Both the position numbers and the translations under genes were made by a program. Below the pieces are notes generated by a model. It saw only the letters and a list, made by a program, of their open reading frames with translations. It did no database searches and was not told where the DNA came from. A DNA stretch of 33,940 nt from Candidatus Fimimorpha excrementavium (lineage in GTDB: Bacteria; Bacillota; Clostridia; Lachnospirales; Lachnospiraceae): assembly GCA_018710785.1 (NCBI GenBank), contig DVJD01000014.1, forward strand, positions 1 to 33,940. The letters run 5' to 3'. Position 1 is the stretch's first letter. Every line of letters starts with the position of its first letter. Below are positions 1 through 7,078 of this stretch, piece after piece.

Positions 1-1059
1 CCCCTGTTTGACGCACACCTGATCCGACTGATTCTGAAAAATCCGGTGTACTGCGGCAAGATTGCCTATGGACGCCGCAAAACGGAAAAAGTGCGCGGCA
101 CAAGGAACGAGTATAAGCTGGTGGAGCAGGACAACTACCTGCTGGCCGATGGGCTGCATGAGCCCATTGTTTCGGAAGAAGTCTGGCAAGCGGCACAGGT
201 GAAGCTGCTGGCACAGGCCAAGAAATACGAACACGTCAACCACGGGAAGGACGAACATGTACATCTGCTGTCCGGCATTGTGAAGTGCCCAGTCTGCGGG
301 GCCGGAATGTATGGGAATAAAAGTATCAAGCATAAAGCGGACGGCACCAAGTACAAGGATTTTTATTATTACGGCTGTAAACATCGCTCTATGATTCGTG
401 GGCATAAATGCGATTACAAGAAGCAGATCCGGGAAGAACTGCTGGACGATGCCGTGGCGGAAGTCATTGTAAAGCTGGTGAGTAATCCGAAATTTGCAGC
501 CATGATGCAGGAAAAGATCAACATGAAGGTGGATACTGCCGCCATTGACCAGGAGATTGCAAATTACGAAAAGCAGCTTCGCCAGCACTATTCCATCAAA
601 TCAAAGCTGGCGGAGGAAATTGACTCTCTCGACCCGGATGACCGGCACTATGTGCGGCGCAAGGCTGATCTTGATGACCGCCTTTACAGGATGTATGATA
701 AGATTGAAGATACAGAATCGCTGCTGATTGCGGCCAGGGCCAAAAAACAGGCCATTGAGGCAGAGAAACTGACCGGCGACAATATTTATAAAGTGCTGAT
801 CTATTTTGAGAAGCTGTACGGCGTGATGAACGATGTGGAGCGGCGGCAATTGATGGAGACGCTGATTTCTGAAATTCAGATTTACCCGGAGCGCCAGCCC
901 AATGGCCAGTGGCTGAAATCCATCAAATTTAAGCTGCCGATCATTGAGGAAGATATGAGTATCAGTTTGGACAATGAAGAACAAGTTGAGACTGTGTGCC
1001 TCTTGAGCAACGAAAACAGTATATGGAATCCAAAGACCTTTACGAAAACGAAGAACTGA
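1..1059 (+). CDS. Large serine recombinase, C-terminal part (5' end outside window)
   Basis: The frame is open from the first base, so the gene is cut by the window edge and its catalytic N-terminal resolvase domain is not visible. What remains starts in the recombinase domain (ILKNPVYCGKIAYGRR, typical of PF07508). It continues through a zinc ribbon with CPVCG, then YYYGCKHRS and HKC, and a long charged coiled-coil stretch that ends in a short C-terminal tail. This is the standard layout of large serine integrases and transposases, which catalyse site-specific integration and excision of phages and Tn4451-like elements. Such genes often sit at the end of their element, so an attachment site may lie in the following 380 bases. 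A GTG at 46 is only an internal codon. Family assignment is firm; the type of element is unknown. Confidence 0.9.
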   Translation, partial: PLFDAHLIRLILKNPVYCGKIAYGRRKTEKVRGTRNEYKLVEQDNYLLADGLHEPIVSEEVWQAAQVKLLAQAKKYEHVNHGKDEHVHLLSGIVKCPVCGAGMYGNKSIKHKADGTKYKDFYYYGCKHRSMIRGHKCDYKKQIREELLDDAVAEVIVKLVSNPKFAAMMQEKINMKVDTAAIDQEIANYEKQLRQHYSIKSKLAEEIDSLDPDDRHYVRRKADLDDRLYRMYDKIEDTESLLIAARAKKQAIEAEKLTGDNIYKVLIYFEKLYGVMNDVERRQLMETLISEIQIYPERQPNGQWLKSIKFKLPIIEEDMSISLDNEEQVETVCLLSNENSIWNPKTFTKTKN

Positions 1060-1441
1060 TTGCTCTGCGTGAGTATGCAATAAAAATTCGGATAACATCA
1101 CGATTAATGCCCGTCGAATTGATCATGTGTTTTGAAAAGCGAGTATGAGAGTGGAAATGAACGGTACAAATTGCTGTTAATAAGATATATATCAGGCACT
1201 CGGCTTTGATGCGATTCTGGGTCATACTTACGCTAAAATAAACAGATTGCAATAGTGGGAGTCAGCATGGCTCCTGCTGCATCGAAAAATCTCACAGATT
1301 TTATTCCAATCGTAGGATGAGATCTGTGAGATTTTTGTATTTTCAGAGGGCGGAAAATATGCAGGAATGTTCTGCTGTGCTTCATCAGAAGCAGATGCTG
1401 CAAGGCGGATTGCGTACAATAGGAAGTGCAGTCTGAGAATG
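1060..1441. other. Intergenic region after the recombinase; possible element boundary
   Basis: No convincing gene is seen here. It separates the recombinase from a convergent Crp/Fnr gene and contains one strong hairpin at 1285-1336. If the recombinase gene is terminal in its element, an att site is expected in this stretch, but none can be recognised without the other junction. Confidence 0.4.
1285..1336. terminator. Bidirectional intrinsic terminator, perfect 15-bp stem
   Basis: The arm AAAAATCTCACAGAT at 1285-1299 is the exact reverse complement of 1322-1336. The arms end in A5 and T5, so both strands carry a U tract after the stem. It lies between the 3' ends of the plus-strand recombinase and the minus-strand Crp/Fnr gene, and can serve both. 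Confidence 0.8.
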
Positions 1442-2113
1442 CTACATTGTTTCTTCTGTGCAAAGAGACGCCAACGCCCGAATGTCTGTGACTGTCAATC
1501 TGCCGCGGGCAGTGGCCAAAATCCCCTTGCTGCGCAGGTCAGTCACTTCCCGTGTGATTTGCACACGGCTCATACCGAGAAGGTCCGCAATATTTTCCTG
1601 TGTCATTTCAATGGTCAACCCGGAGTTAGCCGGTTGATTCATGGTCAGCAGATATAGAAGGTTGCAGAGCTTCACCTGTGACGAATTGAACTCCTGATGG
1701 ATTGTTTCAAAGAGGAAACGGTTTACGTACTTCGAGTACCAGTTGACTACGTTCTCAGCCAGTGCCGCGTTCGACTCAAACATTGCCTTAAACTGTGGGA
1801 TGGTAAACTCCAATACCTTTATATTGGAGAGAGCAGTTGTACTCAGCGAAAGCTCAATGCGGAAATCGGTTGTATGATAACCGGGCAAAATGGTTCCCGG
1901 ACCGTGAAAGCTGATGATCTTGCGATGTCCGCTTTCATGATCGGAGAAATGGACGGATGCGCCGGATACATAGTACTGGATGCGGTCATAGGGCTGTCCC
2001 GGTTTCCAGAGATAGTCTCCTTTTTGAAATGTACGTTCGGTATGGGGCTGAGAAAGAAAATATTGGTAAAATGCGCAGAAGTCATCCGCAAAATAATATC
2101 GCGGAACCAACAT
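1442..2113 (-). CDS. Crp/Fnr family transcription regulator
   Basis: A 223-residue protein of normal Crp/Fnr length. The N-terminal half is a cyclic-nucleotide-binding-type beta barrel (FQKGDYLWKPGQPYDRIQYY, then a segment ending GPGTILPGY). A long dimerisation helix follows, and then a winged helix-turn-helix with MTQENIADLLGMSRVQITRE near the C-terminus. No cysteine cluster like that of Fnr is visible, so the effector is unknown. The ATG at 2113 is preferred because GAGGTGA lies about 6 nt upstream; the GTG at 2122 overlaps that site. It is divergent from the TIGR04076 gene, and the space between them carries two inverted repeats that may be its operators. Confidence 0.9.
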   Translation of the reverse strand: MLVPRYYFADDFCAFYQYFLSQPHTERTFQKGDYLWKPGQPYDRIQYYVSGASVHFSDHESGHRKIISFHGPGTILPGYHTTDFRIELSLSTTALSNIKVLEFTIPQFKAMFESNAALAENVVNWYSKYVNRFLFETIHQEFNSSQVKLCNLLYLLTMNQPANSGLTIEMTQENIADLLGMSRVQITREVTDLRSKGILATARGRLTVTDIRALASLCTEETM

Positions 2114-2149
2114 ATCGATCACCTCGCTCTCAGAATAATTTAGATGCCA

Positions 2150-2208
2150 GGGTCAAAAGGTAAAATACCGTTCATGCTTGCATGATAAGGTATTTTGCCT
2201 TGGGACCC
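2150..2208. repeat. 20-bp imperfect inverted repeat upstream of the Crp/Fnr gene
   Basis: Positions 2150-2169 and 2189-2208 pair at 17 of 20 bases. The 19-nt loop holds a second small dyad, CATGCTTGCATG (2173-2184). There is no T tract on either side, so it does not look like a classical terminator. It lies about 40 nt upstream of the Crp/Fnr start codon and could be an operator, a leader hairpin or the remnant of a small element. Confidence 0.5.
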
Positions 2209-2228
2209 GCTAAACATGAGGAAGTAAC

Positions 2229-2245
2229 GATTTACACAGTAAATC
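2229..2245. promoter_or_regulatory. 17-bp palindrome, candidate operator
   Basis: GATTTAC-ACA-GTAAATC has 7-bp perfect arms with a 3-nt spacer. It sits between the divergent Crp/Fnr and TIGR04076 genes. Size and position suit a dimeric regulator; control by the adjacent Crp/Fnr protein is inference only. Confidence 0.45.
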
Positions 2246-2327
2246 TGTGGATTCCGAATGTTTATAGTATTGTAGCATAAAATGAGGAACGTTTCTATTT
2301 GAGAAAGTAAAAAATGGAGGAAATAAG

Positions 2328-2744
2328 ATGCAGCATAAAGTTAAAGTTACCGTTCTTGATAAAAAGTTATACCCGGAATTGCAGCAGGAGTATTGCGCTG
2401 TTCCAAACAGCGGAAAATGTCCGTGTTACTATGTTGGAGATGAATTTATTTTTTGCAGAAATGACGAGCGGGATGATTCCTGGCATTGCGGCGAGGGAAC
2501 GCTTGTGAAATCCGGTCAGCCGGACGAGGGTTGTCTGCAGTCGCTGGGCACTGCGCATTGCGGAACAAAGGGCGTTCCGTTTTGCTCAGAAGCATGGGAC
2601 GCCATCGCCAGATATATCTATACAGGCTTACAGGGCGGTTCCATCATGCGGGGATGGATGAAGGAAGAAAACACAATGATCGCCTGCTGTTCTGACGGAA
2701 CAAGACCGGTTATTTTTAAGATTGAGAGAATGGATTGTGAGTGA
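2328..2744 (+). CDS. TIGR04076 family protein, function unknown
   Basis: A 138-residue soluble cysteine-rich protein. It begins with KVKVTVLDKKLYPELQQEY, has a GKCPCYYVGDEFIF segment and ends with the family hallmark CCSDGTRPVIFKIE. The family is common in anaerobic bacteria and has no established activity. The start at 2328 has GGAGG 8 nt upstream; an out-of-frame ATG at 2314 overlaps that site and is not used. It stands alone, followed by a PNPOx-fold gene 126 nt downstream. The cysteines suggest metal or redox binding, but this is inference. Confidence 0.85.
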   Translation: MQHKVKVTVLDKKLYPELQQEYCAVPNSGKCPCYYVGDEFIFCRNDERDDSWHCGEGTLVKSGQPDEGCLQSLGTAHCGTKGVPFCSEAWDAIARYIYTGLQGGSIMRGWMKEENTMIACCSDGTRPVIFKIERMDCE

Positions 2745-2870
2745 GTATTTGGGCTGCCGGAATCTTTCAGGATACCAGGTATGGAAAATAATCGTACTTG
2801 CGGGAATGGGATAGAGGTCATACAATTAAAGTGGTTCGAAAATGTGACTTACCATAAGGAGGATGCAGGT

Positions 2871-3272
2871 ATGACGAATATTGAAAAGGTAAACAAATTT
2901 TTAGATGACGCAAAGACATTTTACTTTTTGACCACGGACGGGGACCAGCCCAAGGGACGTCCTTTTGGGTTCCATCTGCTGGATGGGGATAAACTTTACT
3001 TTGGATGCGGAACATTTAAGAATGTATATGCGCAGCTTACAAAGAATCCGAGGGTAGAAGTACTCGCCGTATCCGGCCAGGAATTTATGCGTTATGATGG
3101 TGTCGTAAAAATCGTAAAGGATGAGGCCCTTTTGGAGAAGGTACGCGCCGCCATGCCGCAGATTATGAGTTTATACGACAAAAACGGATGGGAAATGGGA
3201 ATGTTTTATCTCGAAAACGGGCATGTGGAAATTCGCGGAATGTTAGATTTAAAAGAAGAATTTGATGTATAA
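2871..3272 (+). CDS. Pyridoxamine 5'-phosphate oxidase-like (FMN-binding split barrel) protein
   Basis: A 133-residue protein with the short split-barrel fold. Visible motifs are TFYFLTTDGDQPKGRPFGFH, YFGCGTFKNVYAQLTKNPRVE and a C-terminal LENGHVEIRGMLDLKEEF. Members bind FMN or F420 and act in flavin-dependent reductions or as flavin sinks; they are not true PdxH enzymes. The ATG at 2871 follows AAGGAGG by 7 nt; longer readings lack a site. An HxlR regulator begins 37 nt downstream and probably shares the transcript, a pairing often seen for HxlR and flavin-linked reductases. Confidence 0.85.
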   Translation: MTNIEKVNKFLDDAKTFYFLTTDGDQPKGRPFGFHLLDGDKLYFGCGTFKNVYAQLTKNPRVEVLAVSGQEFMRYDGVVKIVKDEALLEKVRAAMPQIMSLYDKNGWEMGMFYLENGHVEIRGMLDLKEEFDV

Positions 3273-3309
3273 TATTAACTATAAACTTATTATACGAGAG
3301 GGATTGAGG

Positions 3310-3771
3310 ATGAAGCAATTATTCGAGACGGACACGACAATGGAAGAACGATTCGGGAAATGCCCTTATGCTACCGCACAGAGTCTGATTTCCGGAAAGA
3401 GGGCGGTTTTGATTCTGCATTACCTGGAGGATGGCCCCGTTCGTTTCAATGAGCTTCAGCGCCGTATGTCTAAAATGACCCACGCAACCTTATCCGTTCA
3501 GTTAAAAACGCTGATAGAGAATGGGTTGGTAGAACGAAAACAATATGAGACGGTACCTCTGAAGGTAGAGTATTCGTTAACCCCAATCGGAAAAGAGTTC
3601 CGGCCTGTCATCGAGGCACTGCAGGAGTGGGGACAGAAATATATTGAATATACCAAAAAAGAAAAACCGCCGGAATTCCAGAACCACTTCGCCGCTTGCG
3701 GTGAAGGGATAAGCATCCCGTACCATGGACAGGATTTCCTGCTCAAATTCCACCTTCTGTTCTTCGTTTAA
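3310..3771 (+). CDS. HxlR family transcription regulator with read-through 3' tail
   Basis: Residues 1-115 are a complete HxlR winged-helix protein: CPYATAQSLISGKRAVLILH, RFNELQRRMSKMTHATLS, then YSLTPIGKEFRPVIEAL and WGQKYIEY. Family members usually stop about there. Here about 35 more residues follow, encoded antisense to the C-terminal codons of the convergent methyltransferase gene. The tail is therefore probably new sequence gained when the 3' ends of two genes were fused by a deletion. GGGATTGAGG precedes the ATG. The regulator probably controls the PNPOx-like gene ahead of it, sensing aldehyde or electrophile stress, as known for some members. Confidence 0.85.
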   Translation: MKQLFETDTTMEERFGKCPYATAQSLISGKRAVLILHYLEDGPVRFNELQRRMSKMTHATLSVQLKTLIENGLVERKQYETVPLKVEYSLTPIGKEFRPVIEALQEWGQKYIEYTKKEKPPEFQNHFAACGEGISIPYHGQDFLLKFHLLFFV

Positions 3772-4401
3772 TACGTCCAGATAGGGGCGGAGCCTTGTAC
3801 CGCGTACCCACTCAATCAAATGCTCATGGGACGGCATTGCGTGATAGTACACCGTTTCCCATATCTCAAAGCTGCCGGAGCAGGCGGACAGAATATCGAA
3901 ATACGCTTCGGGAGAAAGCGTGTCGTTCCTTTCAAAACAGACGTTTTTAAAATCCCATTTGGGTTTCGCTGCCACTGCCTTGATGATACGAAACAGCGGC
4001 TCATTCCAATTCATCGGCATTTGTACCGTCAGCACGCCATGTTCCGTTAGTTTTCCCATGAGCTGAGGAATCAGAGTTTCATGGTTGGGGATCCATTGCA
4101 GGCAGGCGTTGGAAAACAAAAGATCGTAGCTTCCGGTCAGATCCTCTGCGCTGCATACCTGAAAATCAAGGCCGCTATGCTGTGCCTTTGCTTTGCTGAT
4201 CATATTGGCGGAATTATCGATCCCCAATATTTTGGCATGCGGGAACACATCTTTCAAAACAGCCGTGCTGTTGCCGGGGCCGCAGCCGATATCCACAACT
4301 GTCTTTGCCTGGCAGCTCCGCACGCGGTTTGCAAGGTCCAATGCGGGCTGCGTACGTTGATTTTTAAACAATAAATATTTTTCTGGATTCCAATCAGACA
4401 T
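3577..4401 (-). CDS. tam: Trans-aconitate 2-methyltransferase-like SAM methyltransferase
   Basis: A class I SAM-dependent methyltransferase of 274 residues. It starts MSDWNPEKYLLFKNQRTQPA, as Tam proteins do. It has motif I VVDIGCGPGNSTAVL and then the Tam-specific segment LLFSNACLQWIPNHETLIPQ and VQMPMNWNEPLF. Tam methylates trans-aconitate, an inhibitor by-product of the TCA cycle. The ATG at 4401 has AGGAGG 8 nt upstream; an upstream ATG at 4437 lacks a site. The family normally ends near the EFRRFFF motif, but here about 25 odd residues follow that are antisense to the HxlR gene. Family assignment is good; the native substrate is not proven. Confidence 0.85.
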   Translation of the reverse strand: MSDWNPEKYLLFKNQRTQPALDLANRVRSCQAKTVVDIGCGPGNSTAVLKDVFPHAKILGIDNSANMISKAKAQHSGLDFQVCSAEDLTGSYDLLFSNACLQWIPNHETLIPQLMGKLTEHGVLTVQMPMNWNEPLFRIIKAVAAKPKWDFKNVCFERNDTLSPEAYFDILSACSGSFEIWETVYYHAMPSHEHLIEWVRGTRLRPYLDVLNEEQKVEFEQEILSMVRDAYPFTASGEVVLEFRRFFFFGIFNIFLSPLLQCLDDRPELFSDWG

Positions 4402-4437
4402 GGTATCACCCTCCTGGTCAAATTTAAATTTTTTCAT

Positions 4438-4549
4438 TTATAGGTTTCCTATATCGGCCGTTCCATGACCGCATCGGGGAAAAACCGCGCCGAATGCATT
4501 CCATAAATCATCATCCCCCCAAGGATAGTCATCATTCGGAACGTTCACC
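4438..4549 (-). pseudogene. Possible 3' gene remnant between the GNAT and tam genes
   Basis: One minus-strand frame reads NVPNDDYPWGDDDLWNAFG and continues for about 16 more residues to a TAA just before the tam leader. It has protein-like composition (Trp, Asp, Gly) but no start and no recognisable family, and it overlaps the 3' end of the GNAT gene in another frame. It may be the tail of a deleted gene or chance. Confidence 0.25.
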
Positions 4550-5059
4550 GACAGGAAAAATTCCTGCCTGTTTTACAAAAATCCCTCCTTCAAAGGAGAT
4601 ATCATTGCCGTTTATGTCTTTCTGAAATGAAAGGCACTCGGTTTTTTGAAGTGTAAATCCAAGCCTTTCCAGTAGTTTGCGGGAGGGCCGGTTTTCCAGT
4701 GCAGTTCCGGCAGTAAAGGCCTTTACATTTCGCTCATTGGCAATGTGGTTTATTATCGCGCCGCAGCTCTCAAAGGCATATCCCTTGCCCTGGTAATCGG
4801 AGTGAAAGCAATAACCCAAGTCGTAATTCCCGTTATCTTCGTGAAAACAGATATATCCAATTCCCGTCTCATGGAGCAAAACCAAATAGAACATCTGCGT
4901 TTCGGCAAATTGTTTGGTCAGTGCGATGATTTCAGCCTCTGCAATGGGCAGCGGCATGTCGTATTTGGATCTCCGAAAATCGGCAGCTATTTTTTGCATG
5001 AATTTCCAATCGTCCGGAGTAAGTTCTCTTATCAGCAATCGATCAGTTTTGAGCAGCAT
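4532..5059 (-). CDS. GNAT family N-acetyltransferase
   Basis: A 175-residue acetyltransferase of the RimJ/RimL-like group. It starts MLLKTDRLLIRELTPDDW and has the acetyl-CoA loop DYQGKGYAFESCGAIINHI. The closing motif is ALENRPSRKLLERLGF followed by FTLQKTE, in which the Asn-x-Pro-Ser-x-x-Leu pattern is diagnostic. GGAGG lies shortly upstream of the ATG. Substrates of this subgroup are ribosomal proteins, amino acids or small amines; none can be assigned. It is transcribed alone from an extended -10 promoter at 5091-5099, divergent from the polyol dehydrogenase. The last dozen residues may be altered by the junction seen downstream. Confidence 0.88.
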   Translation of the reverse strand: MLLKTDRLLIRELTPDDWKFMQKIAADFRRSKYDMPLPIAEAEIIALTKQFAETQMFYLVLLHETGIGYICFHEDNGNYDLGYCFHSDYQGKGYAFESCGAIINHIANERNVKAFTAGTALENRPSRKLLERLGFTLQKTECLSFQKDINGNDISFEGGIFVKQAGIFPVGERSE

Positions 5060-5090
5060 TTTTTATCCTCCAATTCCCAAAATCCGACTC

Positions 5091-5099
5091 ATTATAGCA
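5091..5099 (-). promoter_or_regulatory. Extended -10 promoter of the GNAT gene
   Basis: On the minus strand the sequence reads TGCTATAAT, an exact extended -10 element, about 32 nt before the start codon. The -35 match is weak, which is usual for extended -10 promoters. Confidence 0.5.
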
Positions 5100-5153
5100 T
5101 AATACAGAAGGAGTTTCATCAATTAAATGAAGAAATGATCCTGATGTTTTATC

Positions 5154-5183
5154 TTGATCGGAACGCCCATAAACTGGTACAAT
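5154..5183 (+). promoter_or_regulatory. Sigma-A promoter of the polyol dehydrogenase gene
   Basis: TTGATC (5154-5159) and TACAAT (5178-5183) are separated by 18 nt and lie about 95 nt before the start codon at 5277. Confidence 0.55.
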
Positions 5184-5276
5184 GATTTACGAAGGACCGT
5201 ATTTCTCCGGAAAAGAGTTGGAAAGACAGGAAAAAGATAACAGAGGATCTGCAGGGATCCGGAAATGGAGGAAAGA

Positions 5277-6896
5277 ATGAGATTAACGGCAGAAGGCTTG
5301 AAGCAGAGAAAGGACTGGGAGGCGGAAAATATTGCTCTTCCCGATTATGACGTTCAGGAAGTGAGCGATCGGACACGGAAGGCGCCGGTGTGGCTTCATT
5401 TGGGAATCGGAAATATTTTTCGTATTTTTATGGGAGGAATCGCAGACCAGCTGATTCGCCAGGGAGCCATGGATCGGGGAATTATCTGTGGCGAAACCTT
5501 TGACTATGAGATCGTGGACCGGATTTTTAGTCCCCATGACAATCTGGCTCTGGGAGTCATTCTCCACGGGGACGGCACCGAAGAGCGCCGGGTTTTGGGC
5601 TCCATGGCGGAGGCGGTGAAAGCCAAATGGGACGAGCCGGAGTCCTGGGAACGCCTGAAAGAAATTTTCTGTGATCCCGGTCTGCAGATGGTATCCTTCA
5701 CCATCACGGAAAAAGGATACGGACTGACGAAGACCGATGGCACCTATACAGAAATGGTGCAGAACGATATGGAAAATGGTCCGCAGAGGGCGGTGAGCGC
5801 CATGGCAGTGACTGCCGCCATGCTGCTGGAACGCTATCGCAGCGGAAAATGGCCGATTGCATTGGTATCCATGGACAACTGTTCCAAAAACGGAGAAAAG
5901 CTGGGAGATGCGGTTCGTACTGTGGCTGAGGAATGGATCAAAAGGGGATATGCGGATGAAGGATTTCTTGCGTATTTGAGCGACGAAACGCAGGTGAGCT
6001 TTCCGTGGACCATGATTGATAAAATTACCCCGCGTCCCAGCGAGCGGACGGCAAAGGAACTGGAAGACGCCGGTGTGGAAGGGATGATGCCCATTGTCAC
6101 CGCAAAGCATACATACATTGCACCCTTTGTCAATGCGGAGGGCCCCCAATATCTGGTGGTGGAAGACCGTTTCCCCAATGGAAGGCCGCCCCTGGAGAAG
6201 GCCGGGGTCTATATGACAGACCGGGATACGGTGAATCAATCGGAGCGCATGAAGGTAACGGCCTGTTTGAACCCCATCCATTCCGCATTGGGACCCTATG
6301 GCTGCCTTATGGGATATGAACTGTTTTCCGACGAAATGAACGATCCGGATATGCTGGCTCTGGCCCGCCTGGTGGGATATGGGGAGGGACTGCAGGCAGC
6401 TCCCGATCCCAAAATCCTGTCGCCGAAGAAATTTTTGGATGAAGTACTCAATGAGCGTTTCCCCAACCCCTATCTGGGGGATACGACACAGCGTCTTTGC
6501 GTGGATCTTTCCCAGATGGTGGGAATCCGTTTCGGGGAAACCATCAAGACTTATGTTTCCAGGTACGGGGATGCGAAAAAACTGATTGGAATTCCCCTGG
6601 CGGTGGCCGGATGGCTGCGCTATCTTCTGGCTGTGGATGATGAGGGAACCCCCTTTGCATTGGCGCCGGATCCCATGATTCCGGAACTGCAGAAGCGGAT
6701 GGAAGGGATTTCATTCGGGGATCCGGCCAGCGTTGGAGAGAAACTGCGTCCGATTTTGTCCGAAACGTCCATCTTCGGCATGGATCTGTATGCTGCCGGA
6801 ATCGGAGAACGGATTGAGGAAATGTTCTGCCGGGAAATTAAAGGACCGGGAGCGGTCCGGAAGACGGTGCAGACCTATCTGTCCTCCGGGGAATGA
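5277..6896 (+). CDS. Mannitol dehydrogenase / fructuronate reductase family oxidoreductase
   Basis: A 539-residue NAD(P)-dependent enzyme of the long-chain polyol dehydrogenase family. The N-terminal nucleotide-binding part shows WLHLGIGNIFRIFMGG and ICGETFDYEIVDRI. The central part has SMDNCSKNGEKLG, a substrate segment TPRPSERTAKEL and the catalytic region MKVTACLNPIHSALGPYGC, with the conserved Lys, Asn and His. Family members interconvert fructuronate/mannonate, tagaturonate/altronate or fructose/mannitol. The length favours the uronate branch (UxuB-like), but no uxuA or kdg gene is nearby, so the substrate is open. The ATG at 5277 is chosen because GGAGG at 5267-5271 precedes it; an in-frame ATG at 5265 overlaps that site. 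Confidence 0.85.
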   Translation: MRLTAEGLKQRKDWEAENIALPDYDVQEVSDRTRKAPVWLHLGIGNIFRIFMGGIADQLIRQGAMDRGIICGETFDYEIVDRIFSPHDNLALGVILHGDGTEERRVLGSMAEAVKAKWDEPESWERLKEIFCDPGLQMVSFTITEKGYGLTKTDGTYTEMVQNDMENGPQRAVSAMAVTAAMLLERYRSGKWPIALVSMDNCSKNGEKLGDAVRTVAEEWIKRGYADEGFLAYLSDETQVSFPWTMIDKITPRPSERTAKELEDAGVEGMMPIVTAKHTYIAPFVNAEGPQYLVVEDRFPNGRPPLEKAGVYMTDRDTVNQSERMKVTACLNPIHSALGPYGCLMGYELFSDEMNDPDMLALARLVGYGEGLQAAPDPKILSPKKFLDEVLNERFPNPYLGDTTQRLCVDLSQMVGIRFGETIKTYVSRYGDAKKLIGIPLAVAGWLRYLLAVDDEGTPFALAPDPMIPELQKRMEGISFGDPASVGEKLRPILSETSIFGMDLYAAGIGERIEEMFCREIKGPGAVRKTVQTYLSSGE

Positions 6897-6924
6897 CTGC
6901 GATTCCAAATCCCCGTGCAAAAGA

Positions 6925-6953
6925 TTGTACTGAATCATGCCGCATGATATAAT
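6925..6953 (+). promoter_or_regulatory. Promoter of the first DUF262 gene with palindromic operator in the spacer
   Basis: TTGTAC (6925-6930) and TATAAT (6948-6953) are 17 nt apart. The spacer is almost filled by the perfect palindrome ATCATGC-C-GCATGAT (6934-6948), whose last base is the first base of the -10 box. A repressor bound there would block the polymerase. The leader to the start codon is about 120 nt. Confidence 0.7.
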
Positions 6954-7078
6954 CCTATCAAACGCAGGGCAGCTGCACGAAAATACCAGATGCGGCAGCG
7001 GTTGGGAATTTATAAGAGAATGAATGTGGTACAATCGCAGAAATATTCCGTAGACATGGCACATATTGGAGGTGGCGG

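Noticed and set aside
1023-1148. 41-codon plus-strand frame overlapping the end of the recombinase
   Set aside because: It has no ribosome binding site and no recognisable family; it may be a remnant but cannot be supported.
5283-6281. 332-codon minus-strand open frame opposite the polyol dehydrogenase
   Set aside because: Shadow of a well-recognised dehydrogenase; no motif of its own.
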